A stretch of DNA of 64,000 bases, from assembly GCA_024180945.1 (NCBI GenBank), contig JAKSGN010000035.1, positions 1,302,001 to 1,366,000 of the forward strand. The letters are read 5' to 3'. The DNA comes from Macrophomina tecta (taxonomy: Eukaryota > Ascomycota > Dothideomycetes > Botryosphaeriales > Botryosphaeriaceae). Below, one piece after another: positions 24,498-35,434 of the stretch. The notes beneath the pieces are model-generated. The model was not told the origin of the DNA and searched no databases. It saw only the letters and a list, made by a program, of their open reading frames with translations. Made by a program: the position numbers and the translations under genes. The number at the start of each line of letters is the position of its first letter. Position 1 is the first letter of the stretch.

Positions 24498-25203
24498 GGA
24501 GAAGATGTCATCCAACAATGTGCCCAGGATAATGATTGACACTGGATCCGAAGATCCTCCCAGCGAAGGCCCAAGGAACATTATCCTAAACAGCATGCGT
24601 CAGGTATGCCAGCTTTCGAAGCCATTGGATGGCGAGGATGAACATATCGTCACGAACAAGCACACCCACGCGATTCCAACTCAGCACGGGTTTCAACCGC
24701 CTTCGCATAGAGGAAATGAGTTGCAAACACAATTCATTCATATCAACAAGCCAGTCATACTAGGTTCCCAGCCTAACAAGCGTTTGGACCTGCTCATTGA
24801 GCAATTACAAGTCCTGCACAATGATGTAGGCGAGGTCAACCAGCACCTCATGCAGTCACCACAGCAGCTCATGACCAAAGATAAAAAGCCAGTGGCTCTA
24901 AAGCTACAAAAGATTCAATCTGACGTGACGGAAATGAAAGAGCATATCGTGAACCTGGGAGTAGCATCGATTGCAGGTCGGAACGGAGATGAGCAGCCCA
25001 AATGGCGCGCGGAACTTGTTCGAACCATGGAACGGCAGACGAGGCAAGTATCACAGCGCGACGATTCGCACGACGAAGAAAAGGAGCGAATCATCCAGTA
25101 CGCGATGCTTAAGGCACAGCAAGAGATTCTTGCTACACAGATGGGAATACGCAAGCGACACAAGCAGGGACGGATGATAAACGCCGGGGTTGAAGAAAAG
25201 TAA
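24496..25203 (+). CDS. Orphan hypothetical protein with helical, coiled-coil-like middle
   Basis: A 235-residue uninterrupted frame from the first ATG (MEKMSSNNVPRIMIDTGSED). I do not recognise it. The N-terminal 60 residues are polar and Ser/Pro-rich. Residues about 95-165 show amphipathic repeats (LDLLIEQLQVLHNDVGEVNQ; LKLQKIQSDVTEMKEHIVNL) consistent with coiled coil. The C-terminus is highly charged (DDSHDEEKERIIQYAML; RKRHKQGR). The open frame extends 33 nt upstream to a splice-like CCTCCAG, so a 5' exon is possible. Composition is AT-richer than neighbouring housekeeping genes. It may be a lineage-specific gene or a chance ORF. Confidence 0.4.
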   Translation: MEKMSSNNVPRIMIDTGSEDPPSEGPRNIILNSMRQVCQLSKPLDGEDEHIVTNKHTHAIPTQHGFQPPSHRGNELQTQFIHINKPVILGSQPNKRLDLLIEQLQVLHNDVGEVNQHLMQSPQQLMTKDKKPVALKLQKIQSDVTEMKEHIVNLGVASIAGRNGDEQPKWRAELVRTMERQTRQVSQRDDSHDEEKERIIQYAMLKAQQEILATQMGIRKRHKQGRMINAGVEEK

Positions 25204-25702
25204 AGCGATGCGGAGCTCCCAGCCTCGTTACCTGATCAGGAGAGTTCATGCCGAAGGGTAATCCTCTCGCTGAGAAGAAGTAGCCTGGGAATAGCGGGCG
25301 AGTAGATGATGAAAAACAGAGTATCAGAATTAGTTTGTAGCAGATATTGAAGGTGAATTGGCTGTTGATCCTTAGCTCCACCGGATGTAAATTTGTGCAA
25401 GAGAAAACTTGGTTAACCTGATGAGTCCGTCAATTGTATAACTCTTCCGCGCCACAAAGTTGCTCGTGATTGAGAATGAAGTGAAGTCATGGTACTGGTT
25501 GACCTGTTGGGCCAGCAGCTCGCTGAAACCTCGGTTAAATGCGTTTAGCGAGGCGTGCGCACAACCTTAACGTCCACTTTGCGCTCACGTCCTGACCGGC
25601 ACCGACGACACAACAACCCCCACCGAGCAGATTCCTCGACAGTACGCGCCCACCTACGACGTTTGCAATACAATCATACTGACTCTCGCAGAATCAGTCA
25701 AA
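25204..25702. other. Upstream region of RPS26
   Basis: About 500 bp between the orphan ORF and RPS26. It must contain the ribosomal-protein promoter and 5' leader. No specific element was identified. Confidence 0.45.
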
Positions 25703-26286
25703 ATGGTCAAGAAGAGGGCTTCCAAGTATGATTTCACCCTATCCGCCCCAGGTCCGAATTGGCCTGCTAACAGCGCCCGCAGCGGTCGCAACAAGAAGGG
25801 CCGCGGCCACGTCAAGCCGATCCGCTGCTCCAACTGCTCGCGTTGCACCCCCAAGGACAAGGCGATCAAGAGATTCACCATCCGCAACATGGTCGAGTCC
25901 GCCGCTATCCGTACGTCCACCGCACACTCTACAACCATATTCGGCTCCGTTGGAGGATTTGGAGCAGGAGCTTGAGAAGATCCTTGGCAGAATGCGATGC
26001 TGACATCGCTCTCAAATTTCAGGTGATATCTCGGATGCCTCCGTCTTCCCTGAGTACACCGTCCCCAAGATGTACCTCAAGCTCCAGTACTGCGTCTCGT
26101 GCGCTATCCACGGCAAGATTGTCCGGTATGTTGTCCTATCCTGCTTTGGCTCCGGTCCTGAAATGCTTATGTGGCGATAGTGTCCGCTCCCGCGAGGGTC
26201 GCCGCAACCGTGCCCCCCCGCCCAGGATCAGGTACAACAAGGACGGCAAGAAGATCACTCCTCAGCAGACCGCCAAGGCCAACTAG
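25703..26286 (+). CDS. RPS26: 40S ribosomal protein S26 (eS26)
   Basis: Small-subunit protein located near the mRNA exit channel, where it contacts mRNA upstream of the start codon. Exons join(25703..25725, 25783..25910, 26023..26125, 26181..26286) give exactly 119 residues, the usual eukaryotic length. The product starts [20 protein letters not shown]. It carries the zinc-ribbon cysteines in IRCSNCSRC and [12 protein letters not shown], and ends with [15 protein letters not shown] and QTAKAN. The first coding exon has only 23 nt, which is common in fungal ribosomal-protein genes. All three introns are GT-AG and frame-consistent. Confidence 0.97.
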
Positions 26287-26663
26287 ATTTCCAATCCGGA
26301 TGGGTGATTTAAAAGTTCGGCTTTCCAGTCCACAGGGGGGCGTCGAGGGTTCTTTCAAGGCTCGGTCGAGGCATGGTTCCTGAGGGGAAAAAAAGGAGGA
26401 CCGTCATGATATCACGGTGTTCAAGGACCGGGACGAGAACCTGTAAAATTCGGGAATGACAACTAGAGGCTCGCTCGCTGAAACGCAGCAAGCTTCTTGT
26501 TCAGACAACTTGCCACCTGCACTGATTCTTTGCCGTCGTGAATTTGAGCGTCCACCATGACGTAATTCAATCCTGTTGAACCTAGTGAGATCACTGTACC
26601 TCCCCGCCAACGCCGCAGCGCCATACGCTATGCTTTTGCTCGAGGGTATACCTCAATGGGCAA
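26287..26663. other. Convergent 3' spacer between RPS26 and the ELYS-like gene
   Basis: 377 bp holding the 3' UTRs of two converging genes. Nothing else was recognised. Confidence 0.5.
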
Positions 26664-27773
26664 TCATTCGAAATCAGCCATCTTAAATATGCCCTCAGTC
26701 GCTCTAGAACCCAATCCAGCGCTCAGAATGTCCTTCACACCATCCCAAGTCACGTCATTGAACCGTCTGCCACTCAATTGCTGTCCAACGTCCACCGCGT
26801 CCGGATATCTGCCTGTGGCAAGCCTTCTGGCCATAACTGTGTCGCGTGAAGCATGCAGTGACCTCCCCTTACCCTCCAACAAGAACTCCTCGAACCATTG
26901 CTCCTCCTCCTCGGTCAGAGGCAAATCGATGAGCTCCTCTGTGCGCTCAGCCCGCTTTTCGCGATTGTCATGCGACATGGCCTCTTGCACGAGCATCTCC
27001 AGCAGCATTCGGTGATCCTGAGACGGCTGCGTCTTCAGGAAGAAGTACGACTGCGTGACCTCGAGCTTCGTCAGGTAGCGGAAGTATGTCTTCTGCAGCT
27101 CCGGATCCGTCAGCGGTGGGCGCACCGTGTTGTAGTACGCCAAGGGCAGGTACAAGCCCTGGTCGGTCGCATGCTCGAGCAGGGCCTTGAGCACGTCTTC
27201 GGGGAAGGTGGGAAGCAGGGACGGGTGCGTCAGCGACTCGAGCGCGTTCTTTCGCGGGTCCTGGGGTGTCAGGTTACAAGGTATCGATCTCTGATTCTTG
27301 GGGGAATATGGACCGGGGGAGACGTACGGTGAATTGTAGGCGGTCCAAGTGCCAGAGGCCTTCGATGACCACCCAATATTTGCGCGGGAGGCAGACGGCT
27401 TTGGCGAAGTTTTCGGCGAGGGTGTCGCCGTCGCCGCTACAGTCTTTTAGAAGGTAGAAGAGGAGCGTTTGCTTGTAGTGGTCGGCGATTGGCGCGGTGA
27501 TTATGCGCTCGTGGAGCTCGTGGAGGTCGGCATTCTTGGACGGGGGGTAGAGATAACCACCTAGACATCTAATCATCAGTATTGCTGGCTTGAGGGATAA
27601 GACGCGTGTCAATTACTCTTGACTTGGAGTTGGGAGAGCAGCTTGTCGAAGAAGAGCGCGCCGCCCAGCGTGCGACGGTTCGCGCGGATGGCGTTGACGG
27701 TCGAGTGAGGGTAGATGTCCCCACGGTGGGTATCTGGGGCGAACACCTCCTCAAAATGCGTGATGTCGAGCAT
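26664..27773 (-). CDS. ELYS-like nuclear pore protein (Ely5 type)
   Basis: Exons complement(join(26664..27260, 27328..27560, 27617..27773)) give 328 residues. The helical region YWVVIEGLWHLDRLQFTDPR ... NALESLTHPSLLPTFPEDVL ... LPLAYYNTVRPPLTDPEL matches the ELYS-like domain. In fungi this domain is found in a small peripheral component of the Nup107-160 (Nup84) complex, called Ely5 in S. pombe. Fungal versions lack the large beta-propeller and AT-hooks of animal ELYS, which fits the modest length. An in-frame ATG at 27914 would add 47 residues. I prefer MLDITHFEEVF because such proteins start close to that motif. An acidic stretch (DLPLTEEEEQWFEEFLLEG) lies in the C-terminal third. Confidence 0.75.
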
Positions 27774-28478
27774 CTTTGCAGGGGCTGGTGTGGGAGAGCG
27801 CAAGCGCGATGTGCTGCTAGCGTGTTGTTTGGTGTCGAGCTTTCTGTGGTGCGGCGAGTCATGCCGAGGCGCGTCGGAGAAGGCCATTAGTCTGCCCAAA
27901 GCTTTCACTCTCATCTTTTCTACATGGCTTCAGTGGGCTATGACGACCAATTCCTTGGCTACTCGTGCAGATGCAATTCCACCTAGACCACATGCAAGTG
28001 CAGCAGTTGTGTTCCGATGACGTTGTCCTGGTGGCGGCATTATCTTGACTTCGCCGCATATGTATTCTGTCATTATGGGTGGTAAATTCTTCTGCTGCTT
28101 GTGGAATTCTTCACAGTGAATAATAACATCACCTCATCCCTGGGAGACACTCATGCGTTCCCATATTCCTCACTTCGCCAAGACTCTGCAGCCGAGACTC
28201 CGCGACCCCGTCGTCGAATAGCAGACCATGATAGACGGAACTTATGAGCGTTTACTCGCTAGGGAAGCTCCCTTGCCCCTCTTGTACGATAATAAGTAGC
28301 TATTGTCGATATCCTTGCATACACCCATGTGGCGACGCGCTGCATTCCACCGCGTCTGGATGCTCGCCCCTGCGTGGGCCTTCTTCAAACAATTGCCTCC
28401 CCTCTCTTCTGTTTAGCAATCTCTTCCTCTTCCGTTGCTCATGATCTCAACTCATTTTGCGGCTGCGGCCTTCTCAGA
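27774..28478. promoter_or_regulatory. Divergent spacer: ELYS-like gene and DUF3431 gene
   Basis: About 700 bp between two outward-facing start codons; it must hold both promoters. No defended motif. Confidence 0.45.
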
Positions 28479-30111
28479 ATGATCACACATCGCCAGAAAC
28501 AATTGGGTATTATTGCCTTTGCTGTCATTTTCCTACTCATCGTCACATACAACATTCATCAAGATGTCAGGATACGCCACCTCCCCGAAGACCCGCTGTA
28601 TCTGGATTATTCGCACGATGCTTTGAAGCAATTTGCACCTGATTCCACAACATCTGCTGCCAGCGCGTCTACGGAATTTTTCGATCATGTCAAAGGGAAA
28701 TTGGCAGAACTCATCCAGGCAGGAGTATTGCAAGGACCACCTAGTAACGCGGCTCAAGCCGAGGAAGCTGCTCCTAAAACAGATGACAGCTCGCTGCCGG
28801 CGATCACGGCTTCGGCGGACAACGACTACGTTCTCGACCTCCTTAACCTTGATACGGAGTCATCCACGGATTCGTCCTCGGAAGCCTCTTCTACTGAAGC
28901 TTCAATAAACGAATCGCCCACAATAACTTGGTCCCAAGAGCTGTCATCAACAGTCGATCCACCGGTGTCGGAACCATCTTCAACTGTCTCTGTGAGTGCG
29001 AGATAGTAGTAATAATCTACCAAATATTGCCGGCTAACTCAATTGTGCAACAGGCCTCATACGCCGTAGTTTCACACCTCTCCTATGAGAGTTCCACGCC
29101 AAAACCAATAGATTACAAGTACTCACGCGCTTTAGTAATTGCTCGTACGTCGAGAGAGGACATCAGTTGGATTGACGAAGCTTTTGGAAACGATCCGCTT
29201 CTGCAAAAAGCGATATACACCGTGGACAAGCCTGTTGAGCCCTACATCCTACCGGCGAATAAGGGCCATGAGGTGATGGCGTACCTAACCTTCATCATTG
29301 ACTTTTACGACAACTTGCCGGAAATTAATATTTTCTTGCATGCGCATGACCTGGCCTGGCACAACAACGAGCTACTTGACATGAGCTCCAAAGAAATGCT
29401 CAAGCACCTCAACCTCCGCAAGGTAATCCGTGATGGTTAGTGTGTACACCTTTCTGGTTATATTCTTGGCCTGACAGTAGCCACCCAGGATATGTCAATT
29501 TGCGCTGCCACAGGTGGCCAAGTTGCCCGGATCATCTTTTCCCCCTTGCCAAAAACCAGAGCGACTGGCAAGTTCCTGAGGAATCCGTCTTTGCCGACGC
29601 GTGGCAAGAACTCCTGCCATACGAACAAGTCCCGGAAGTGGTATCGCAGCCATGCTGCGGCCAATTTGCTGTGTCGCGCGAACGCATTCAGATGCTACCG
29701 AAAGCGCAGTATGAGCACTTCAGACGGTGGGTCATGTACACGACGCTCGAGGATCGCCTGTCCGGACGTGTGTGGGAATATATCTACCAGTATATCTGGC
29801 TCGGGGAACCACAGTTCTGTCCCAAGGAGCACATCTGCTACTGCGACCTTTATGGGATCTGTTTCGGTGGAGAGACTCAGTACGAGGATTACTATGGGAA
29901 GAAGACGCAGATTGACGTCATCAATGGGATGAGCAGGCAGCAGCTCGAGGCCGGCGGCAACGAGACATGGCCTGTTGATTATAAGACGCTACTTGAGCAG
30001 GCAAAACAGAGTCTGGACGATGAGAGGCGCAGTGCGTTCTTGAGGGGAAGTGACCCGTACAATCGGGCGCTGGAAATTGGGAGGCCGTTCCAGCCAGGGG
30101 ATGGGTTTTAG
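28479..30111 (+). CDS. DUF3431 type II membrane protein
   Basis: Exons join(28479..28991, 29054..29435, 29489..30111) give 505 residues. A short cytosolic N-terminus (MITHRQKQ) is followed by one transmembrane helix (LGIIAFAVIFLLIVTYNI). A Ser/Thr/Glu-rich stem of about 130 residues comes next. The DUF3431 catalytic-like region then includes ALVIARTSREDISWIDEAF, INIFLHAHDLAWHNN, and YVNLRCHRWPSCPDHLFP. The tail has several Cys (CPKEHICYCDLYGICFGGE). This architecture resembles Golgi glycosyltransferases, and DUF3431 proteins are often so described, but no activity is established. The upstream in-frame extension to 28329 begins with GTG, so the ATG at 28479 was used. Confidence 0.85.
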
Positions 30112-30896
30112 GTGGCGCACCGGCGTTGTTGCTTTTGGCAGGAGACTTCAAACACTTCGTGTGGTGTCAGGCAGCCTTAATACAAGGGTTTCCAAGAGGA
30201 AAGGAATACTGGTGCCTGTGCTTCGAGGGCGGAGTGCCTATCTTGCGGTTGACTCTGCATGCGGACAATGCTTCAGATCCACATGCATTGTTGATCTCTT
30301 GCTCCCGACAATGATCGCCTTTGCCACTGCAAGACAAATGCACAGGCATGTATCACCAGATTGTTTGCTCGGGGATACGAGGCTTGCACCAAAGTCCGAG
30401 ACCCAATCAAGCTCTGCGTGGGCGGGAGATCGCCGGGCGCGGGGCTCGAAGAAGCAGGTGCAAGATGCACTAATGCGCCGCCGCGATGCGGGTCTGCCCT
30501 GACTCTCTCCAACAAGCCACCCGGAAAGCCGTCGGCGAACCCGATATCCTCGACGTTTCAACAGTCGCGCTTTCACGTCATGGAGCCTGTTCCATCGTCC
30601 TCGCATCGATGCGCACGCCGCCGTCGTGGTGTTTCAAGGGCGTTTGCGGCTGTTGATTGGACGCGTACCTGATTAGCAGCCACACGCGTTAGGCGTCACG
30701 CTGGCCCTGCGTCCAGGTGACTGGCGGGCAGATCCCGTAGACCGCCTCCGACTACCTACCTGTTCCATCCCTAGCACCCTATCTTCACGACCAAATCTCG
30801 TTACGTATCCCGTCGACCCACCCAGCACCTCCGGAAGGAAACGAGTTCGCGAAACCCTGCCCGAACAGAGCCCTACGCCCGTCCCTCGAAGCCACC
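30112..30896. other. Spacer upstream of the RNase T2 gene
   Basis: 785 bp with only short unmatched frames on both strands. It holds the 3' flank of the DUF3431 gene and the RNase T2 promoter. Confidence 0.45.
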
Positions 30897-32343
30897 ATGC
30901 CTGCCGCAGCACTACATAATGCGGTGCGAGCCGCCCTCGACGAAGCTCCGCGGATACATCAGCAGCTCGGCGACAGCATGGCCTCCTCGCTCCCTTCGCT
31001 CCGTACCGTCTCCAAGCTCGCCCTCGGCGGTGCCCAGGTCCTGCTGGGTTCTGGTGTTACCGTTCGCGGAGGTGATCCAAAGACTTGCTCCAACCCGCAG
31101 CTGTCGTGCCAGAACACCACCGTCGTTCAGGATCTATGCTGCTTCAATGCTCCTGGCGGTCAGCTCCTTTTGACCCAGTTCTGGGACACCAACCCCGTTA
31201 CTGGTCCGGTCGACTCCTGGACCATTCACGGCCTGTGGTACGTTTGCGCCTTCTCTGCGCTGCTAAGCTTTGTGGCTGTTAGACTGGATGCTTATGTCTT
31301 ACCGGGGTGATACAGGCCCGATCACTGTGACGGAACGTACGACGCTTCCTGTGACTCGTCCCGAGCATACACGAACATCACGGACATCCTCAAGGCCTTC
31401 GATGATACCGACACTTTGTCGTACATGCAGACATACTGGAAGGACTACTCAGGAGATGACGAGACTTTCTGGGAGCATGAGTGGGGAAAGCATGGCACCT
31501 GTATCTCGACCCTGAAGCCGTCTTGCTACGACTCCTACGTGCCTACCCAGGAGGTGCCCGACTTTTTCGATAAGGCTGTGGAGACATTCAAGACATTGCC
31601 GTCATATGAGGTGAGTTCCGTAGAGGAGGGGGAGCCTAGAGCATGGAGCTAACCAGGAGCTTGCCTAGTGGCTGTCGGCTGCGGGCATCACACCGTCGAC
31701 CTCGAAGACGTACACTTCCGCAGAGATTCAGGCCGCGCTCAAGGCGAAGCATGGCCAGGAGGTTACCCTCGGCTGCAGAAGTGGCGCCTTGAATGAGATC
31801 TGGTATCACTACAGCGTCCGGGGCTCCGTCCAAACCGGCGAGTTCGTCGCTGCTGAGCCTGATGGAACGAAATCCACCTGCCCCAGTACTGGCGTCAAGT
31901 ATCTGCCCAAGAGCTCGGGAAGCAACCCTACAACCACCGCCACAGGCACTGCCACCAAGACCACCGCCACCACGGCGCCCACTAGCACCGGTTCGTTTTC
32001 TGGTAAGGGCAATCTCCTCGTCGAGGTCAACGGCTCCCAAAATGGCTGCATCATCAGCGCCGGTACCTGGTACACGACCGGCACTTGCGCCAGCTTCACG
32101 GCTACGGATAGCGGTGACGGCTTCACTCTAAGCAGCAGCAAGGGGAAGTGTGGCATCTCCAATGGTGAACTCGCCTGCGGCTCTAGCGTTACTGCTACTG
32201 TCTTCACAGCTCAGGATGGCGACTTGGCTTACGATGGCAAGACGGCATTCTATGCCGACTCGGTGCCGTCTGGTACGACGCAGGGCAAGGTGTACACGAG
32301 CGATCACGACATTGAGTTCTCCATCACATGGAAGAGCGCATAA
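30897..32343 (+). CDS. RNY1: Ribonuclease T2 with C-terminal extension domain (Rny1-like)
   Basis: Acid endoribonuclease of the T2 family, vacuolar or secreted. Exons join(30897..31237, 31316..31610, 31669..32343) give 436 residues. Both active-site boxes are complete: CAS I is TIHGLWPDHCDG, with its codons split by intron 1, and CAS II is FWEHEWGKHGTC. The Cys pattern of the core is present. A Thr/Ser/Pro-rich linker (TTTATGTATKTTATTAPTST) joins a beta-rich C-terminal domain (GNLLVEVNGSQNGCIISAGT) like that of yeast Rny1. The first ATG has a strong context (gccaccATG) but gives no obvious signal peptide. An ATG at 30978 (MASSLPSLRTVSKLALGGAQ) looks more like a secretion start. Confidence 0.93.
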
Positions 32344-32471
32344 GTAGTGGCTGCGCATGATAGATGGGCGGCTGGATCACATAGAAGGTTTGCATAGAAA
32401 TGAGAAATGTCTGTCTTGATGACTCGTGAGTGTAGATCCAAAACCGTAATGTCCAACCACTTCCGCAGTGC

Positions 32472-34333
32472 CTACAGCCTGTTCCTCCGGCACCGATTGC
32501 ACGCTCTTACCATGCATTGCCGACATTCGAATATGTATTGTGGAAGAGTATGGAAGCACTCCTCGCATTGGTGTCGGCCTCGAACGAAATTCCAGCGCGT
32601 GTGTTTGCACTCGTGGTTTTCGCGCAGATGCCTTGTGAGTGTTTCGAGGCTCATGTCGGGTAGAGCTTGGTGATCGTAATACCCATTCACCATTGCAAGA
32701 ACTGACTGCTCATCATCGTCGTCGTCGTCGTCGTCGCCCTTAGCTTGGCGTACTTGCGCACCAATTAGAGCGTCTCCATCAATACCGCCTTTCACGTCGG
32801 GTGAGTAGACCTCTTCGGCTAGTGTAACAGTCATTGGTGCTTCTACTATCGGCGACTCCTGCGCTGGAGTCTCTAGCGCTTGCGGTTCCAATACTGGTGG
32901 CAACTCGTACAATACGTCCTCTGTGTCCGTTGCGTCATCCATTGGAGGGAGCTCCTCTGGCTCAGGGGCGAATCCTTGCAGTAAGATAGGAGAAAGAGGT
33001 GCAGGTTCAGGTTCGGGTGCAGGTTCAGGTTCGAGTGCAGGCATGGGCACCGCCAACGGCCGTCTTCGTTGGATCTGTTCCGCACGACTCATGAGTCTGT
33101 CCTCCTCCCAGTGTGCGCAACGGCAGGTTTTCCAACGCTCCCCACAGACGTAACAGAACTGTGCCCCACATCGACAACTGAGGAATTCATATTCAGTGAG
33201 TTTTCTTGAGCAGCTTGAATTTAGGAGGCTTACGTTATATGGTTGCAGCCGTAGTTCAACTCAACGACACGCCGGCACTTGTAGCACCGTTGCCATCCAC
33301 TCGTATCAGCCGTTTGTAGAAGCAGCTGCGTCGCCTCATCATTAGGACAGTCTCCAACGTGCGCCTCGCCCTTGCAGATAGTGCAGGTCGTCATGAAGCA
33401 CGCCGGACACGTCCCAACATCGTTGTGGATATGGCGCGGGGGGATCCAGGCCAGGCAGGTTTGCACGCGGCAATACGTTCTGTTCGGCGTCTCCAGCTCC
33501 GGCCTCTTCCGCTCAAACTCGCGCGCCGTATCGGCGGTGAGGAAGATGCGCACGTCGCGGACGGGTATCGGCTGGCGGCAGCAGCGGGGCGGAAAGAGCG
33601 TCTCGTCGGTCATGGCGAGGCGGAAGAGCTGGTCCAGGCAGTCACGGCAGTAGTCATGGCGGCAGTGCGGCAGCGTCGCCACATCGAAGAACTTCTTCTC
33701 GTCACGGCACGCCTCACAGCGCCGGTCCACGGCCGCCGTGCGCTGCCTCTTCGCGCCTCGAGATGAAGACTCGCGGCCGGGCCCTGCCTCGCCACCGCCG
33801 CTGCTGTCGCCAGCGGAAGCCATCAAGAGCTTCGCGCCTTCAGACTCGGAGACATACAGCGCCAGGAGCTTTGCCAGATACTCGTCTTCCGCCGCGGCAG
33901 CAGCAGCAGCGGCGTCGGAGCTCGACCTAGTCGCCGGAGAGCTGGGAGCGGGAGCGGGAGCGGGAGCAGTAGCAAGAGGCGCTGTGCGCCCTTCCAGCTC
34001 ACACGCGAGCCTGTGGTCCCGCGCAACTGTTGCCTCGATTTCGGCCTCGCGCGCCAGGATGTGTCGATCCTCCTGGACGGCACGCGCGATGCTCTGGCCC
34101 ATGGCGCGATCGGTTAGGGTGACCATGTTGGTCTCGAGATCCTGCCGGCACAGCTGCAGTGCGTACTCCTGGTCGTTGAGCGCCTCGCTGGCCCGGCGCT
34201 TGCCCTTGGACGTCGCGAAGATGGTGGCGATGTCCTCAAGTTGGAGCTGGACGATCAGTGCTGCGGATTGGTCGTCCATAGCGCCGAAGAGGGCGTTGGT
34301 GGTGAGGGAGGGAGGGGAGTGCGATGAGGCCAT
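32472..34333 (-). CDS. RBR (RING-IBR-RING) E3 ubiquitin ligase 1
   Basis: Exons complement(join(32472..33177, 33234..34333)) give 601 residues. RBR ligases take ubiquitin from an E2 onto a RING2 cysteine before transfer to substrate. RING1 is CEACRDEKKFFDVATLPHC...CRDCLDQL, IBR is YCRVQTCLAWIPP...CPACFMTTCTICKGEAH, and RING2 is CYKCRRVVELNYGCNHI|T-C-RCGAQFCYVCG, with the expected catalytic Cys directly after the splice junction. The N-terminus has a helical region and an Ala/Pro-rich stretch. After RING2 comes an acidic linker (PEPAPEPEPAPLSP) and a C-terminal Cys/His module, CKHTRW...CEEC...FECRQC...ACNRC. The next in-frame upstream start-like triplet is TTG, so I used the ATG at 34333. It is head-to-head with a second RBR gene. 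Confidence 0.9.
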
Positions 34334-35434
34334 TCTATACCGGCAAGTAATATGGTGATATGCTTTCTGTGGGAGGGGAAAGGTGTAGTTGTGTGGGGGA
34401 GGAGGTGAGTAGATGGGGAATATGCAGTGGGCCGCTATATTAACCCGGGATGCGGGCAGATGCAAGGGGGGTTGCAAATGCAGTATGCGGCCTGCCTAAT
34501 CTGCCCAATCTCATCAAAAAAAGGGTGTATAAGATAGGAAGCAGGAAACGCAGAGAGCGCACCGAGTTGGATCATGTGTCCATAATTATGAGCGTGCGGC
34601 ATTCATGATATCGCGTTCGTATATCTCCTCGGACTGCCGTTGTCCGACCAAGCTCCCAAAGAGAGACCCAATGTGGACGGGCGCACATGAGAGTGTGGGT
34701 GTGATGACTCTGTGTATGCAAATTGAACTTACTTGGGCTTCTGACAGTGGTCGTGCACCACCACATGTCCTGTGTTTCGTTGTTTAGGCATCAAGCCAAA
34801 GTGTTTTATGAGATCGTTTGGCGTGAAAGCATCTCCAAAGAGAAAGACTACAACCAAGAGAGCTAAGAGTGCGCGTCCGAAAAGTCTCCTAGACGATCAA
34901 GTAATCCCGACTGCACATTACAGGGGAAACTACTCGAAATGCCTGGTGCACAGGTGAAGAGCCCGAGAGAAATTCTGAGCGGCCCCTTGAGTTAGCTGGG
35001 AAACGGCCCAGCGCGAGCTCGTTTGCCAGACCAGGCTTGCTCGTTGCGTAGAAGTTGCCGCACATCAGTCACAACACCGGCAAGGTGGCTCTAGACACAC
35101 CACCTTGAGACACGCCCAGAGGCCATGCAGGAGGCGGCTATGACTCGCTTCAAGCATGCATAGGAACTTGAAGGGCACCGCGCCTTATAATAGTATTCAC
35201 GTCTGCATGGCTGCTTCAACTCTCCCTAGGGACCGCACCCTGTCTTCGGTTATACGAAAAACCTGCAGACCCTTTTCCACACATACAAAAGGAGCTGCGC
35301 CTTCCTCCGAGGCCGCACTCCACCTTGCTTGCCGTCTTTTTCCCCTTGATTTCCTCTTCCGCTCCCACCACCGCGCTCTGTGGCTTTACACTCGTCATCC
35401 CACTTTCTTGCAAGCCACCACGGACTTGAAAAAC
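34334..35434. promoter_or_regulatory. Divergent spacer between two RBR ligase genes
   Basis: About 1.1 kb containing both promoters. The part next to the plus-strand gene (35217-35430) is rich in C and T, as expected for a fungal core promoter and leader. An ATG-started in-frame extension from 35156 crosses it. Confidence 0.5.
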
